64,000 bases of DNA, from positions 124,001 to 188,000 of the forward strand of contig NZ_AOIO01000040.1 in the NCBI RefSeq assembly GCF_000337555.1, read 5' to 3'. The stretch's first letter is position 1; every line of letters begins with the position of its first letter. This document shows positions 35,659 through 44,167 of this stretch, in pieces. The notes under the pieces were generated by a model. It searched no databases, had not been told where the DNA came from, and worked only from the letters and a program-made list of their open reading frames with translations. The stretch is from Natrialba asiatica DSM 12278. Its GTDB lineage: Archaea; Halobacteriota; Halobacteria; Halobacteriales; Natrialbaceae. Made by a program: the position numbers and the translations under genes.

Positions 35659-36003
35659 CTGTAGGGCCCTCCAGCACCGCGGGGTGCATCTGCGCGTACT
35701 ACTGACTGAACTCACTTAAGCCTACGTCAAACGTATTGAGATTCAGACAACACAGAACGGATATCTATCATGTTCGACATGGATAATCCGTGGGCGGCTG
35801 ATCAACGGCCCCGGTCAAAAACGAACCCCGGGTGGGACAGTCAGTAGAAGTACGATACACACACACGTGGTGTATGATACCAACATTTATACACGAGACA
35901 TCATTACGAGTTCGGATCCGAATCTGACAGCGGTGAAAAGGGATGCACGATTGTGTATTATGAGGTGGTATAGGATGTTTTACACCCTCAAATATGATGG
36001 ACT

Positions 36004-36038
36004 GTCCCCTCCCCCACCCCTCCGTTTCAACTGGAGAG
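36004..36038 (-). repeat. ORB box with C/G-string, left side of oriC
   Basis: The core cctccgtttcaactggagag (36019-36038) is preceded by a C-rich run ccctcccccacc, which on the minus strand is the ORB followed by its G-string. It is in inverted orientation to the box at 36339. ORBs are Orc1/Cdc6 binding sites in archaea. Confidence 0.8.
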
Positions 36039-36082
36039 TTCCGAGAGAAGACGGCGATCTCGATAGCTGAGAGCGAAGAGAG

Positions 36083-36101
36083 GCCTTCGTTTCACCTCGA
36101 A
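36083..36101 (-). repeat. mini-ORB in oriC
   Basis: The sequence gccttcgtttcacctcgaa keeps the central ttcgtttca and the closing ctcgaa half of the ORB but has no G-string. It has the same orientation as the box at 36004. Confidence 0.55.
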
Positions 36102-36149
36102 CGATAGTTTGAGCCGATCTTCGTGCGGAATAGCCGGAAACTGACTACT

Positions 36150-36306
36150 CTAGTAACAGAGAATGGTTCTCTAGTAGAGCAGGCCACTAGAGAACAGCAG
36201 TCTAGTTACATCTAGTAATATCCTCAGACTCCCTAGTAAAATGAAACTAGCTGCTAGTGGTACGGACCGTATTTCTCACCCACCAACATAAATCCCTGCC
36301 CTCTAG
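36150..36306. repeat. CTAG tetranucleotide cluster, candidate DUE
   Basis: Nine CTAG sites start at 36150, 36171, 36187, 36202, 36212, 36233, 36247, 36254 and 36303. Elsewhere in this window CTAG is sparse (about one per several kb by eye). The tract is AT-rich and bounded by inverted ORBs, so it is the likely unwinding core. Confidence 0.75.
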
Positions 36307-36338
36307 ATAACCCCCTCCCCACCCCACCCGTTGTAACA

Positions 36339-36370
36339 GTTCCACTTGAAACGAAGGGGTGGGGGGGGGA
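36339..36370 (+). repeat. ORB box with G-string, right side of oriC
   Basis: The core gttccacttgaaacgaagg continues into ggtggggggggat. It is the inverted partner of the box at 36004, enclosing the CTAG tract. The G-string directly follows the ORB, as in haloarchaeal origins. Confidence 0.85.
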
Positions 36371-36771
36371 TCGGTCCGAGTGATAACTCACAACTCACCG
36401 TTCGACGCTGTCCGGATCATTGCTTCCATCACCACTATCACGCTACTGGCAATGACATCCACCGACAACTCACGATCTCCAGCGAATCAGTTACAACTCC
36501 CTCGTTCGACCGCCTCCTCTCCCGAGTACGGTTGAACTCGAGTTCAATCGGAGTTCACCGGCCGGTTAGAAGCGGTATGCCGAGCCGAACGGCCCCTCAC
36601 CCGTTCCAGGCTTTGGACTCATCACCATCCGTGAACTGAAGGGAAGAATTTAATATCACGCTCTTCCTCTGTTTCGTTTGCATCAACTGGATCCGAATCG
36701 GGATACTGAAACAGTAGACTAGCCGCTCTGGCTCGTCTATCCTACGAAATCTTCGCTGTCGGGTTCGGATC

Positions 36772-36791
36772 TGCACCCGAAACGAGGGGGT
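36772..36791 (+). promoter_or_regulatory. ORB-like box at the orc1 promoter
   Basis: The sequence gcacccgaaacgagggggta ends 14 bp before the orc1 ATG. It has the gaaacgaggggg half of the ORB. The position suggests binding of Orc1 to its own promoter, either for autoregulation or as an additional origin site. Confidence 0.6.
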
Positions 36792-36804
36792 ACGTGTACG
36801 ACGA

Positions 36805-38796
36805 ATGTCAGACGACGAAATGGACCGAACGAGTTCGGAGACAGTTACAGAGCGGGATGGAACCGAGAACGACGAGTCCGCATCCAATTCGGGTTCTCAT
36901 GCCGATATCGATACCGATACCGCGTCCGAGGCCGATGCTGATCCCGATATCGATCCACACGCCGAATCCGACTCCGCGGTCGATTCCGATCCCGCTTCCA
37001 CTGCTGCTTCGGACCGGCGCGAGAGTCCGAGAACAAACGGAGAGCACTCAGACGTTGGTTCCGAGCACGGCCAGCGCTCACCGTCTGCGGATGCAGAAAC
37101 ACGCACGCAGGCACAATCACAGTCACAATCATCGCCACAGTCACGACCGGATACCACCGAACCCGATCGAACGCACGGATTTTCTAACTTGCCGGACACC
37201 GAACTCGGGGACGGCGAAGACGAGGGCGATTCGAACCAAGGGCTGTTCGACGATCTACTGAGTGGTGAACCCATCTTCGAGAACAAAGAGGTTCTGCGGC
37301 CGTCCTACACGCCCCACGAACTCCCGCATCGAAGCGACCAGATCAACAAGATGGCGACGATTCTGGTCGCCGCACTTCGCGGGGAAACGCCGTCGAACAT
37401 CCTCATATACGGCAAAACCGGGACAGGCAAGACCGCAAGCGCGAAATTCGTCAGCAAAGAACTCGAGAGCACGTCCCAGAAGTACAGCGTGCCCTGTGAT
37501 GTCGAGTACATCAACTGCGAGGTAACCGACACGCAGTATCGAGTTCTCGCCCAGCTCGCGAACAAGTTCATCGAAAAGAACAAAGCTCGGATCGACGACC
37601 GGATCGATTCACTCGATGCGTTGCTCGATCGTATCGAGGCGTACGAGAACGATGAACAGACCTCTATTTCAAATCGAACTAATTCTTCTGAAGCAGCCCC
37701 GCCCAGTGGGGATACTGGGTCACGTCCAGGTGAAGGAACGGGGTACGATTCGACGAATGATCCGGCGACGGATTCGATTGCTGGCTCGGCCTCTACAGCG
37801 GACGATCACCAGCCCCAGTCCACTGCCCACCCCCTCAATGGAACCGAATTCGACTCGGTCGACGCGGTCGAAACACGGATCGAATCCCTGGAAGCGGACA
37901 AGGAATCCTTCGAAGAGGTCCCGATGACTGGCTGGCCGACAGACCGCGTCTACAGCGTCTTTTTCGACGCCGTCGACTACGACGAACGGGTCGTCGTCAT
38001 CATGCTAGACGAGATCGACAAACTCGTCGAGAAAAGCGGTGACGATACCCTGTATAACCTCTCTCGGATGAACTCCGAACTCGAGAACTCACGCGTTTCG
38101 ATCATCGGCATTTCGAACGACCTCAAGTTCACGGACTTTCTCGATCCGCGCGTCAAATCCTCGCTCGGCGAGGAAGAGATCGTCTTTCCGCCCTACGACG
38201 CAAACCAGTTGCGAGACATCCTCCAGCACCGCTCCGAGGTCGCGTTCAAGGACAATGCGCTCTCTTCGGACGTGATTCCGCTGTGTGCCGCCTTCGCTGC
38301 ACAGGAACACGGGGATGCCCGCCGCGCCCTCGACTTGCTCCGGACCGCCGGTGAACTCGCAGAGCGCGCCCAGGCGGAGACGGTCGTCGAAGAACACGTC
38401 CGCAAGGCCCAGGACAAAATCGAACTCGACCGCGTCGTCGAGGTCGTGCGCACGTTACCGACGCAGAGCAAACTCGTCCTCTTTTCGATCATTCTGCTCG
38501 AGAAAAACGGCGTTCACAGCATCAACACGGGCGAGGTGTTCAACATCTACAAGCGCCTCTGCGAGGAGATCGACGCCGACGTGCTCACCCAACGGCGGGT
38601 GACCGATCTTATCAGTGAACTCGACATGCTCGGTATCGTCAATGCCGTCGTCGTCTCGAAGGGGCGATACGGGCGGACAAAGGAAATCAGTCTCTCGGTG
38701 CCGATCGACGAGACGGAAGCTGTCTTGCTCTCCGACTCCCGACTTTCCGACATCGACGACATTCAGCCGTTCGTTCAGGCGCGGTTCGAGAACTGA
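36805..38796 (+). CDS. orc1: Orc1/Cdc6 replication initiator
   Basis: 663 residues, long for the family (~400-550). An acidic N-terminal tail of ~145 residues (Asp/Glu/Ser/Thr-rich, D-I-D-T-D-T, D-A-D-P-D-I-D-P-H) is followed by the AAA+ domain with Walker A G-K-T-G-T-G-K-T (~residue 203) and Walker B M-L-D-E-I-D-K-L. An acidic/polar insertion sits at ~285-345. The C-terminal winged-helix domain that reads the ORB is intact to the end. It binds the adjacent ORBs and loads MCM. The divergent position to the GTPase operon across oriC marks this as the origin-linked copy. Confidence 0.96.
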   Translation: MSDDEMDRTSSETVTERDGTENDESASNSGSHADIDTDTASEADADPDIDPHAESDSAVDSDPASTAASDRRESPRTNGEHSDVGSEHGQRSPSADAETRTQAQSQSQSSPQSRPDTTEPDRTHGFSNLPDTELGDGEDEGDSNQGLFDDLLSGEPIFENKEVLRPSYTPHELPHRSDQINKMATILVAALRGETPSNILIYGKTGTGKTASAKFVSKELESTSQKYSVPCDVEYINCEVTDTQYRVLAQLANKFIEKNKARIDDRIDSLDALLDRIEAYENDEQTSISNRTNSSEAAPPSGDTGSRPGEGTGYDSTNDPATDSIAGSASTADDHQPQSTAHPLNGTEFDSVDAVETRIESLEADKESFEEVPMTGWPTDRVYSVFFDAVDYDERVVVIMLDEIDKLVEKSGDDTLYNLSRMNSELENSRVSIIGISNDLKFTDFLDPRVKSSLGEEEIVFPPYDANQLRDILQHRSEVAFKDNALSSDVIPLCAAFAAQEHGDARRALDLLRTAGELAERAQAETVVEEHVRKAQDKIELDRVVEVVRTLPTQSKLVLFSIILLEKNGVHSINTGEVFNIYKRLCEEIDADVLTQRRVTDLISELDMLGIVNAVVVSKGRYGRTKEISLSVPIDETEAVLLSDSRLSDIDDIQPFVQARFEN

Positions 38797-38879
38797 TAGC
38801 CTCCGGTCCGTCGACCGGTGGTTCTTGCTCGGATGTAACTGTCGAAGCATAGATACCGCTGGACTCGCTTCGACAGCAT

Positions 38880-39443
38880 ATGCAACGACGAACGGTGCTT
38901 TCGATGGCCGGTGCAACCGGTGGGATGCTCGCGCTGAGCGGTTGTCTCTCGAATAGCGGACTGTTCGGATCGAACGATCGGATCAATAAGAACGGCGAGA
39001 TCACGATCACGGTCGACGGCGAGTCGTTCGAGACGAAATCGCAGTTCCAGTCTGAAAACGTCGACAACGAGTCCGCCGCCTTCCACCTCCACGAATCGAA
39101 CGGCCGCTGGTACATGGAGGGCGAGGAACCGGTAACGGTTGCGGAAGGGATCGACTTGCTTCCCTCCTTCGAGTTCGAAACGGTATCCGGATCGCCCGTG
39201 GTGACAATCGAAGGGACGACGTACGATGCGGGCGAGTCGGGAACGGAGCTCACGTTTACTCTCGACGGGGAGGAGATCGATCCGACCGAGCACGAACCTG
39301 CCGATGGAGAGGAAATTATCGTCGAGATCACGACCGAGTCTGAGACCGAAACGGCGGACGACGATGCGGCAGCTGAAACGGATGCGGCGGACGAGTCTGG
39401 CTCTGCTAACGAAACGGGACCGACTTCGGACGGGGGCAACTGA
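38880..39443 (+). CDS. Tat-exported lipoprotein, haloarchaeal hypothetical
   Basis: 187 residues with a twin-arginine signal M-Q-R-R-T-V-L-S-M-A-G and a lipobox L-S-G-C (Cys at residue 22). The mature domain is beta-rich (I-T-I-T-V-D-G-E-S-F) and ends in an acidic Thr/Glu/Ala tail (E-T-E-T-A-D-D-D-A-A-A-E-T-D). No known enzyme motif. It lies downstream of orc1 on the same strand, 83 bp away, and is convergent with the signal peptidase gene. Confidence 0.75.
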   Translation: MQRRTVLSMAGATGGMLALSGCLSNSGLFGSNDRINKNGEITITVDGESFETKSQFQSENVDNESAAFHLHESNGRWYMEGEEPVTVAEGIDLLPSFEFETVSGSPVVTIEGTTYDAGESGTELTFTLDGEEIDPTEHEPADGEEIIVEITTESETETADDDAAAETDAADESGSANETGPTSDGGN

Positions 39444-39542
39444 AAACCTAAAAAACTGAAAAGCAAAGCGGACGGTCGACGTCCGGTCGCCTCGGAAGAA
39501 CGAATCGAACTGCAGTCGGTAACGAGGGTTGTCGCCGCCGTT

Positions 39543-40652
39543 TTACGATCGATACCGACCCGCCACAGCGACGAGGCTGGCGCTTGCTCCGACGCCCACG
39601 CCGGTCGGCGCCTCGACGCCAGCGAGACCGAACGGTACGACGCCGGGCACCGACGGCGCGAACATGCCGCCGAAGAAGCTATCGAAGAAAAGGCGAACGT
39701 GGCCGAGTAACGGAATTCGGTACATCGCTTTTCCGGTGACCCAGTCTGGTTGGACGACGGTCGTCCTGGCACCGCCCTGGTACTGGTCGTATCCGCTGTT
39801 ATCGTCGCCTTTTGTCACGAATCCGTCGTGTGGGGCTGGGCAGGTGCGAACCTGATTACAGGTCACATCGCCGACGATGTCCTCGTCTGCCTTCGTCTCG
39901 ATCCAGTTTTCGTCCTCCTCGACCCAGAAGTGGGCGCGGTGGATCACCGGCGTCTGCCGTGAATCGCCGTTCGGGAGGAAGACGATGACGTCACCGGAGC
40001 CACCGAACTTGTCATACCCGCTCTCCCGTGCATTTTCGCGCGTGACTATCCCGGTCCCGTCGATGGGATTGTCGCCGACGAACCGGTTGTCGTCGACGAC
40101 GAACACGAGATCGCCACGCTGCATATTCGGCTCCATACTCCCGCTCTCGACGGCGACCAGCGGCGGCCAGATACCACTGACAGCAAACAGGAGCAACCCG
40201 ACCGCCGCAACGATCGCAACGCTGCTCAATACGTCTCTGACGACGACGACACTGCCGTCGTCCGACCGCAGGAACCAGCGGATAATCCCGTCGTCCTCGA
40301 TCGTGGCTCCCCCGCCATTACCAGTACCATCTCTGTCGGCGGTTCTCCCGTTCGATCCGCTCCGTGCGCCCGATCGAGTGCTCGTGTGCCCGCCTTCAAT
40401 CTCCGTCTCCGTCTCAGTCTCAGTCTCAGTTTCGGTCTCGGTCGCTGAACTCGTCTCGGCCGAGTTCACCGGCGGACTTGTTGATTGATCGCGGTCGTGC
40501 TCGCGCTCGTCACCGCCGGTCGTGTGTGCGGGGGGGCCGGGAGTGTCAGAGCGGTCATTTGGCCCACGGTTGTCAGTATCGTCCCACGCGGAGCCATCAC
40601 CACTGCGGTCACCACCATCGTCATCGGTACCACCCGAATCAGGGCCGCTCAT
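39543..40652 (-). CDS. archaeal-type signal peptidase I, with acidic N-terminal extension
   Basis: 369 residues. A ~115-residue acidic, Ser/Thr-rich cytoplasmic extension with T-E-T-E-T-E-T-E-T-E repeats is followed by one transmembrane helix (~V-V-V-V-R-D-V to A-V-S-G-I-W) and the catalytic Ser in V-E-S-G-S-M-E-P-N. The archaeal His is in V-I-H-R-A-H-F. It would cleave Sec and Tat signal peptides outside the cytoplasm. A paralogue is at 51776. The start at 40652 is used; an upstream Met 9 codons earlier is also possible. It is divergent from polB1. Confidence 0.9.
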   Translation of the reverse strand: MSGPDSGGTDDDGGDRSGDGSAWDDTDNRGPNDRSDTPGPPAHTTGGDEREHDRDQSTSPPVNSAETSSATETETETETETETEIEGGHTSTRSGARSGSNGRTADRDGTGNGGGATIEDDGIIRWFLRSDDGSVVVVRDVLSSVAIVAAVGLLLFAVSGIWPPLVAVESGSMEPNMQRGDLVFVVDDNRFVGDNPIDGTGIVTRENARESGYDKFGGSGDVIVFLPNGDSRQTPVIHRAHFWVEEDENWIETKADEDIVGDVTCNQVRTCPAPHDGFVTKGDDNSGYDQYQGGARTTVVQPDWVTGKAMYRIPLLGHVRLFFDSFFGGMFAPSVPGVVPFGLAGVEAPTGVGVGASASLVAVAGRYRS

Positions 40653-40783
40653 CGTCCCTGGTTTTGCTGGGGTTCGCAATCAACCTTCTGCTCGTGGTCC
40701 CCGGACTGTCCGAACTCGAACGCGTCGCCGGGAACGATAACTGATCCGCTACGCTTTTCTCTCCGGTCACGAATGCGAATCGT

Positions 40784-42370
40784 GTGCCACTCGAAGGGGC
40801 AGCCAGGATCGTCAGCGAACTCACGAGCCGCGGGTACAACGCCGAGCGGGAGGCCGTTACGAAGATCGCATCGGCTGAGAATCCGCCCGCGGTGCTCGAC
40901 CGCGTCGTCGACGAACTGCCGGCAGACGCGCTCGTCGTTCGAACTGCCCACGTCGATGCGGTCCTGACGGCCGCGACACACCCCTCGACGGCGAACGAAC
41001 GGGGTCGTCCGTCCGAACCGCTCGACTCGAAACAGGGGCCCACTCGGAACGGAACACAACCCTCCGCTTCAACTGGAGTAAATACAGCCGATATACACGA
41101 TTCTGCGGGCGTTTCTCCAGTTGAAACAGGGGGGTCTCAAGTCGAGCGAGAGGTCGACCTCTCGAAGCGGTCGCTCGAAATCGCCGGTGACATGACCGGC
41201 CAGAGCACGGGGACCGGCGCGTACGAGGATTTCGTGTCCGTCTTTCGGGATCGACTCGACCGACTCGGCGGCAAGCTCCGCGGCCGGGTCAATCACCGCC
41301 CCGCGACGGCCATCCAGAGCATGCCGGGCGGGAGCGAGGCCGGGATGGTCGGACTGGTCAACGATATCCGCTCGACCGCAAGCGGCCACTGGCTGATCGA
41401 ACTCGAAGACGCGACGGGGACCTTTCCGTGGCTCGTGATGAAGGATCGAGAGTTCGCCGATCTGGTCGATCAGTTGCTCTGCGACGAGGTGCTGGCGATG
41501 GAGGGAACGCTCTCGGACGACGCGGGCATCGCGTTCGTCGATTCGCTGTATTTCCCCGACGTACCCCGCACGCACGAGCCGTCGACGGCTGATCGCCACG
41601 TCCAAGCGGCGTTGATCAGCGACGTCCACGTCGGCAGCCAGGAGTTCATGACCGACGCCTGGAACGCCTTCGCCGACTGGCTGCATACGGAACAGGCCCA
41701 GCACGTCGAGTACCTGTTACTTGCGGGCGACATGGTCGAAGGGGTCGGGGTCTATCCGGATCAGGACGATGAACTCGATATCGTCGACATCTACGAGCAG
41801 TACGAGGCGTTCAACGAGCACCTCAAGCGGGTGCCCGGCGATCTGGATATCGTGATGATTCCGGGCAACCACGACGCGGTTCGGCTGGCGGAACCGCAGC
41901 CGGGCTTCGATGAGAAACTCCGAGACACTATGTCGGCACACGATCCGCAGATCGTGAGCAATCCGTCGATGGTGACGGTCGAGGGCGTCTCCATCCTGAT
42001 GTATCACGGCGTCTCGCTGGACGAGGTAATCGCTGAACTCCCGGAGGAGAAAGCGAGTTACGAGGAACCGCACAAGGCGATGTACCAGTTGCTCAAGAAA
42101 CGCCACGTCGCGCCGCAGTTCGGGGGGCATACGAGACTCGCCCCCGAGGAGAAAGATTACCTCGTCATGGACGAGGTACCCGACATCTTCCACACCGGCC
42201 ACGTCCACAAGCTCGGCTTCGGGAAGTATCACAACGTGCTCGCGATCAACTCGGGCTGTTGGCAGGCCCAGACCGAGTTCCAGAAGAGCGTCAACATCGA
42301 TCCCGACTCCGGCTACGCGCCGATCGTCGACCTCGATACGCTCGACGTGACGGTTCAGAAGTTCAGTTGA
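40784..42370 (+). CDS. polD1: DNA polymerase D small subunit (DP1, exonuclease)
   Basis: 528 residues with a calcineurin-like phosphoesterase core: S-D-V-H-V-G-S, A-G-D-M-V-E-G, P-G-N-H-D-A, M-Y-H-G-V and H-T-G-H-V-H are the metal ligands of the 3'-5' proofreading nuclease. The N-terminal OB-like region and a ~60-residue linker (~75-130) precede it. The GTG at 40784 gives the family N-terminus P-L-E-G-A-A-R-I-V-S-E-L. It works with the large catalytic subunit DP2, which is not in the window. The linker DNA carries an inverted ORB pair at 41060-41135. Closeness to oriC fits a replication gene cluster. Confidence 0.95.
   Translation: MPLEGAARIVSELTSRGYNAEREAVTKIASAENPPAVLDRVVDELPADALVVRTAHVDAVLTAATHPSTANERGRPSEPLDSKQGPTRNGTQPSASTGVNTADIHDSAGVSPVETGGSQVEREVDLSKRSLEIAGDMTGQSTGTGAYEDFVSVFRDRLDRLGGKLRGRVNHRPATAIQSMPGGSEAGMVGLVNDIRSTASGHWLIELEDATGTFPWLVMKDREFADLVDQLLCDEVLAMEGTLSDDAGIAFVDSLYFPDVPRTHEPSTADRHVQAALISDVHVGSQEFMTDAWNAFADWLHTEQAQHVEYLLLAGDMVEGVGVYPDQDDELDIVDIYEQYEAFNEHLKRVPGDLDIVMIPGNHDAVRLAEPQPGFDEKLRDTMSAHDPQIVSNPSMVTVEGVSILMYHGVSLDEVIAELPEEKASYEEPHKAMYQLLKKRHVAPQFGGHTRLAPEEKDYLVMDEVPDIFHTGHVHKLGFGKYHNVLAINSGCWQAQTEFQKSVNIDPDSGYAPIVDLDTLDVTVQKFS
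41060..41135. repeat. inverted ORB-like pair inside the polD1 coding sequence
   Basis: The left box ccctccgcttcaactggagt (41060-41079) and the right box tctccagttgaaacaggggg (41114-41133) are inverted copies with matching G-strings facing outward, 34 bp apart. Both match the oriC core. The intervening bases are AT-richer (atatacacga). The encoded protein region is a non-conserved linker. Confidence 0.75.
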
Positions 42371-42441
42371 TCCCTCCCGCCGTTTGCAGTCACGTCGCCG
42401 GTGATGGCCTGAAACCACCGCGCTTCCGGCCGACGATGCAG

Positions 42442-43053
42442 CTATTGGTCTTCGACGACCAATTGCGTTCGGATGTAGTCGACGAGTTCGTCTCGTGCGG
42501 CGCGAATCGGGTCGTCGCTCCCTGTCGTGACGCGCTGTGTCTGTGCGCCGTTGATCGTCGCGAGTAGGAACGCGGCAGTCCGTTCCGGATTGACCGGTCG
42601 AAAGACGCCCTGCTCGACACCGGTGCGAACGATGTCGGCGAGGTGCTCGCGGAAGAAGTCGTCCGCATCGGCGAACTGGTTTCGATAGGCGTCGTCGTAC
42701 GGTGCCTGTCCGCGAAGGGCGGTGAGCGCGCCGAGGAAGTCGGCGTGATCCGCGTCGAAACTCCCCAGGGAATACTCGACGATCATCCGTAGCTGCTCGC
42801 GAGCGTCGTCGGCACCGTCGGTCGGCACGTCGGCTTTGAACCGCTCGAGAAGGAACTCGAGAAAGGCGACGAGCAGCTCGTCTTTCCCGTCGTAGTGCTG
42901 GTAGATGAGCGATTTACTCTTCGGGAACTCGTCGCCGATGCGCTGGATCGTCAGGTCCGAATAGCCGTGTTTCTGGAGCGCATCGTAGGTCGCTTTCATC
43001 ATTTCGGTACGCGTCTCGTCGGGTGACGATTCGAACGGATCAGGTGCATCCAT
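42442..43053 (-). CDS. TetR/AcrR family transcriptional repressor
   Basis: 203 residues with an N-terminal HTH (Y-S-D-L-T-I-Q-R-I-G-D-E-F-P-K-S-K-S-L-I, then Y-Q-H-Y-D-G-K-D-E-L) and a helical ligand/dimer domain (residues ~65-203). The start at 43053 (M-D-A-P-D-P-F) is chosen; an ATG 4 codons upstream overlaps the operator dyad. It is divergent from the ABC ATPase remnant at 43058, across a perfect dyad. Likely repressor of that (now broken) export system and of itself; ligand unknown. Confidence 0.9.
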   Translation of the reverse strand: MDAPDPFESSPDETRTEMMKATYDALQKHGYSDLTIQRIGDEFPKSKSLIYQHYDGKDELLVAFLEFLLERFKADVPTDGADDAREQLRMIVEYSLGSFDADHADFLGALTALRGQAPYDDAYRNQFADADDFFREHLADIVRTGVEQGVFRPVNPERTAAFLLATINGAQTQRVTTGSDDPIRAARDELVDYIRTQLVVEDQ

Positions 43054-43069
43054 ATGAATGAACATTCAT
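43054..43069. promoter_or_regulatory. TetR operator dyad
   Basis: The sequence atgaatgaacattcat has a perfect tgaatg/cattca inverted repeat around a 2-nt centre, directly abutting the TetR start at 43053. This is the usual size and position for an AcrR/TetR operator in haloarchaea, controlling the TetR gene and the divergent ABC-type remnant. Confidence 0.75.
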
Positions 43070-43138
43070 TTACTATCTATATACCTTGTTACTTCCCTCG
43101 GCTACCCGTGCGCGAGACGAACAGCGATCGATACGACC

Positions 43139-43354
43139 CGCATCGAACTGACATACGCCGGCGGGACGGCGGGTATCACCGACACCACGCTTGGAATCTT
43201 GGAGGCCGTCGGGTTTTTCGGTGCGAACAGGACCGGAAAGACGACGACCATCACGGTTCTCGTGATCCCGCTCAAACCGACCGACGGCACCGTCACGGTC
43301 AACGGGGTCGATGTCGTGACCGAGCCGGCGAGCGGTTTCGACGGCGGGATGTAA
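43139..43354 (+). pseudogene. ABC transporter ATPase, N-terminal remnant
   Basis: The frame shows only the N-terminal third of an ABC ATPase: a damaged Walker A (G-A-N-R-T-G-K-T-T-T-I instead of G-x-N-G-A-G-K-T-T), K-P-T-D-G-T-V-T-V-N-G and V-D-V-V-T-E-P-A, then a stop. Signature and Walker B motifs are missing. The typical partner of a divergent TetR regulator is an ABC exporter, so this is probably the decayed end of one. Nothing more of the transporter is recognised in 43355-43559. Confidence 0.75.
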
Positions 43355-43559
43355 AACGCCGGGACGCCGCAACGGCGCCGTCGTCGTGTCCGTTTAGCCA
43401 CCGCCTCGAGTTCAGACGTGCAGTAACGAATCGGTCGGGGCGAACGCGGTTTCTGGGTCGTGATCCGCGTTCGTGATCCGTGGATCGTGGGCGGTCTGTC
43501 GTCCGCAGATCCGCTCACGAGCGCGCGAGTTCGACGGTGGACTGTCGTTCGTGGCACCC

Positions 43560-44003
43560 CTACGGTTCGAGTCGAAACCGAACCGTCGGCGAGCCGTCGA
43601 ACTGCGGTCCTTGACCCTGTTTCTTGAAGCCGAGTTCTTCGGCGGCGGTCTCGATCGAGTTCGTCTCGGGGGCGACGAGCACTTCGACGGCCATCGACTC
43701 GCCCTCGGCGAATCGGACCGGTTCCGCGAGGAGGCGTTTGCAGGCGTCGCTCGTCCCGTCGAGTTGTGTGACGTGGACGGTGTTCTCGCGCGCGTCGAAG
43801 CTGATGAATCCGAGCAGGTCCTCGGGATTGGAGCCGCTGTACTGTGACTCCGAACTCGAGATGTCCGCGTTCGGGTCGCGGCTGCTGTCTTCTGCGACGC
43901 GGACAGTGCGGTCGTGGACGAGATTCTGCATCACGTCGGTCGGGGAGTCGGCGATTGCCGCCAGCGCGTCCGCGTCGGCTTCGAGTGCATCCCGTACGTT
44001 CAT
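43560..44003 (-). CDS. GNAT-like N-acetyltransferase
   Basis: 147 residues. The N-terminus M-N-V-R-D-A-L-E-A-D-A-D-A-L-A-A-I resembles GNAT strand 1/helix 1, and V-E-V-L-V-A-P-E-T-N with A-A-E-E-L-G-F-K resembles the GNAT C-terminal half; the pyrophosphate-loop (Q/R-x-x-G-x-G/A) is not clear, so the family call is tentative. The frame is open upstream to 44879, but that part reads across lysC antisense and is a shadow. The start at 44003 is used because the next upstream sequence is an AT-rich promoter. Confidence 0.65.
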   Translation of the reverse strand: MNVRDALEADADALAAIADSPTDVMQNLVHDRTVRVAEDSSRDPNADISSSESQYSGSNPEDLLGFISFDARENTVHVTQLDGTSDACKRLLAEPVRFAEGESMAVEVLVAPETNSIETAAEELGFKKQGQGPQFDGSPTVRFRLEP

Positions 44004-44167
44004 CAGTGTGTGGTAATGGCATGCACAAATATAAATCCAAGCCGCGACGCGGTCCGGTACTAGAACGATCGAAAATGGAGGTTTTCGGCGACCACAGGGC
44101 GATAGAACACCGGAAAAATACGTGAAAGGGGACACAGTTATCTGCCCGCTCTGGTAACGGGGGGAGT

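Larger units (their letters stand above)
35659..36804. other. replication origin (oriC) region
   Basis: A 1.1-kb gene-free gap between the origin-associated operon and orc1. It contains inverted ORB boxes with G-strings at 36004-36038 and 36339-36370, smaller ORB-like boxes at 36083-36101 and 36772-36791, AT-rich tracts, and nine CTAG tetranucleotides within 36150-36306 that lie between the two main ORBs, the expected place for a duplex-unwinding element. This layout (orc1 next to ORBs and G-strings flanking an AT-rich core) is that of haloarchaeal oriC1. Confidence 0.88.

Noticed and set aside
36794-37261. 155-codon frame at the orc1 start
   Set aside because: Out-of-frame shadow of the repetitive acidic orc1 N-terminus.
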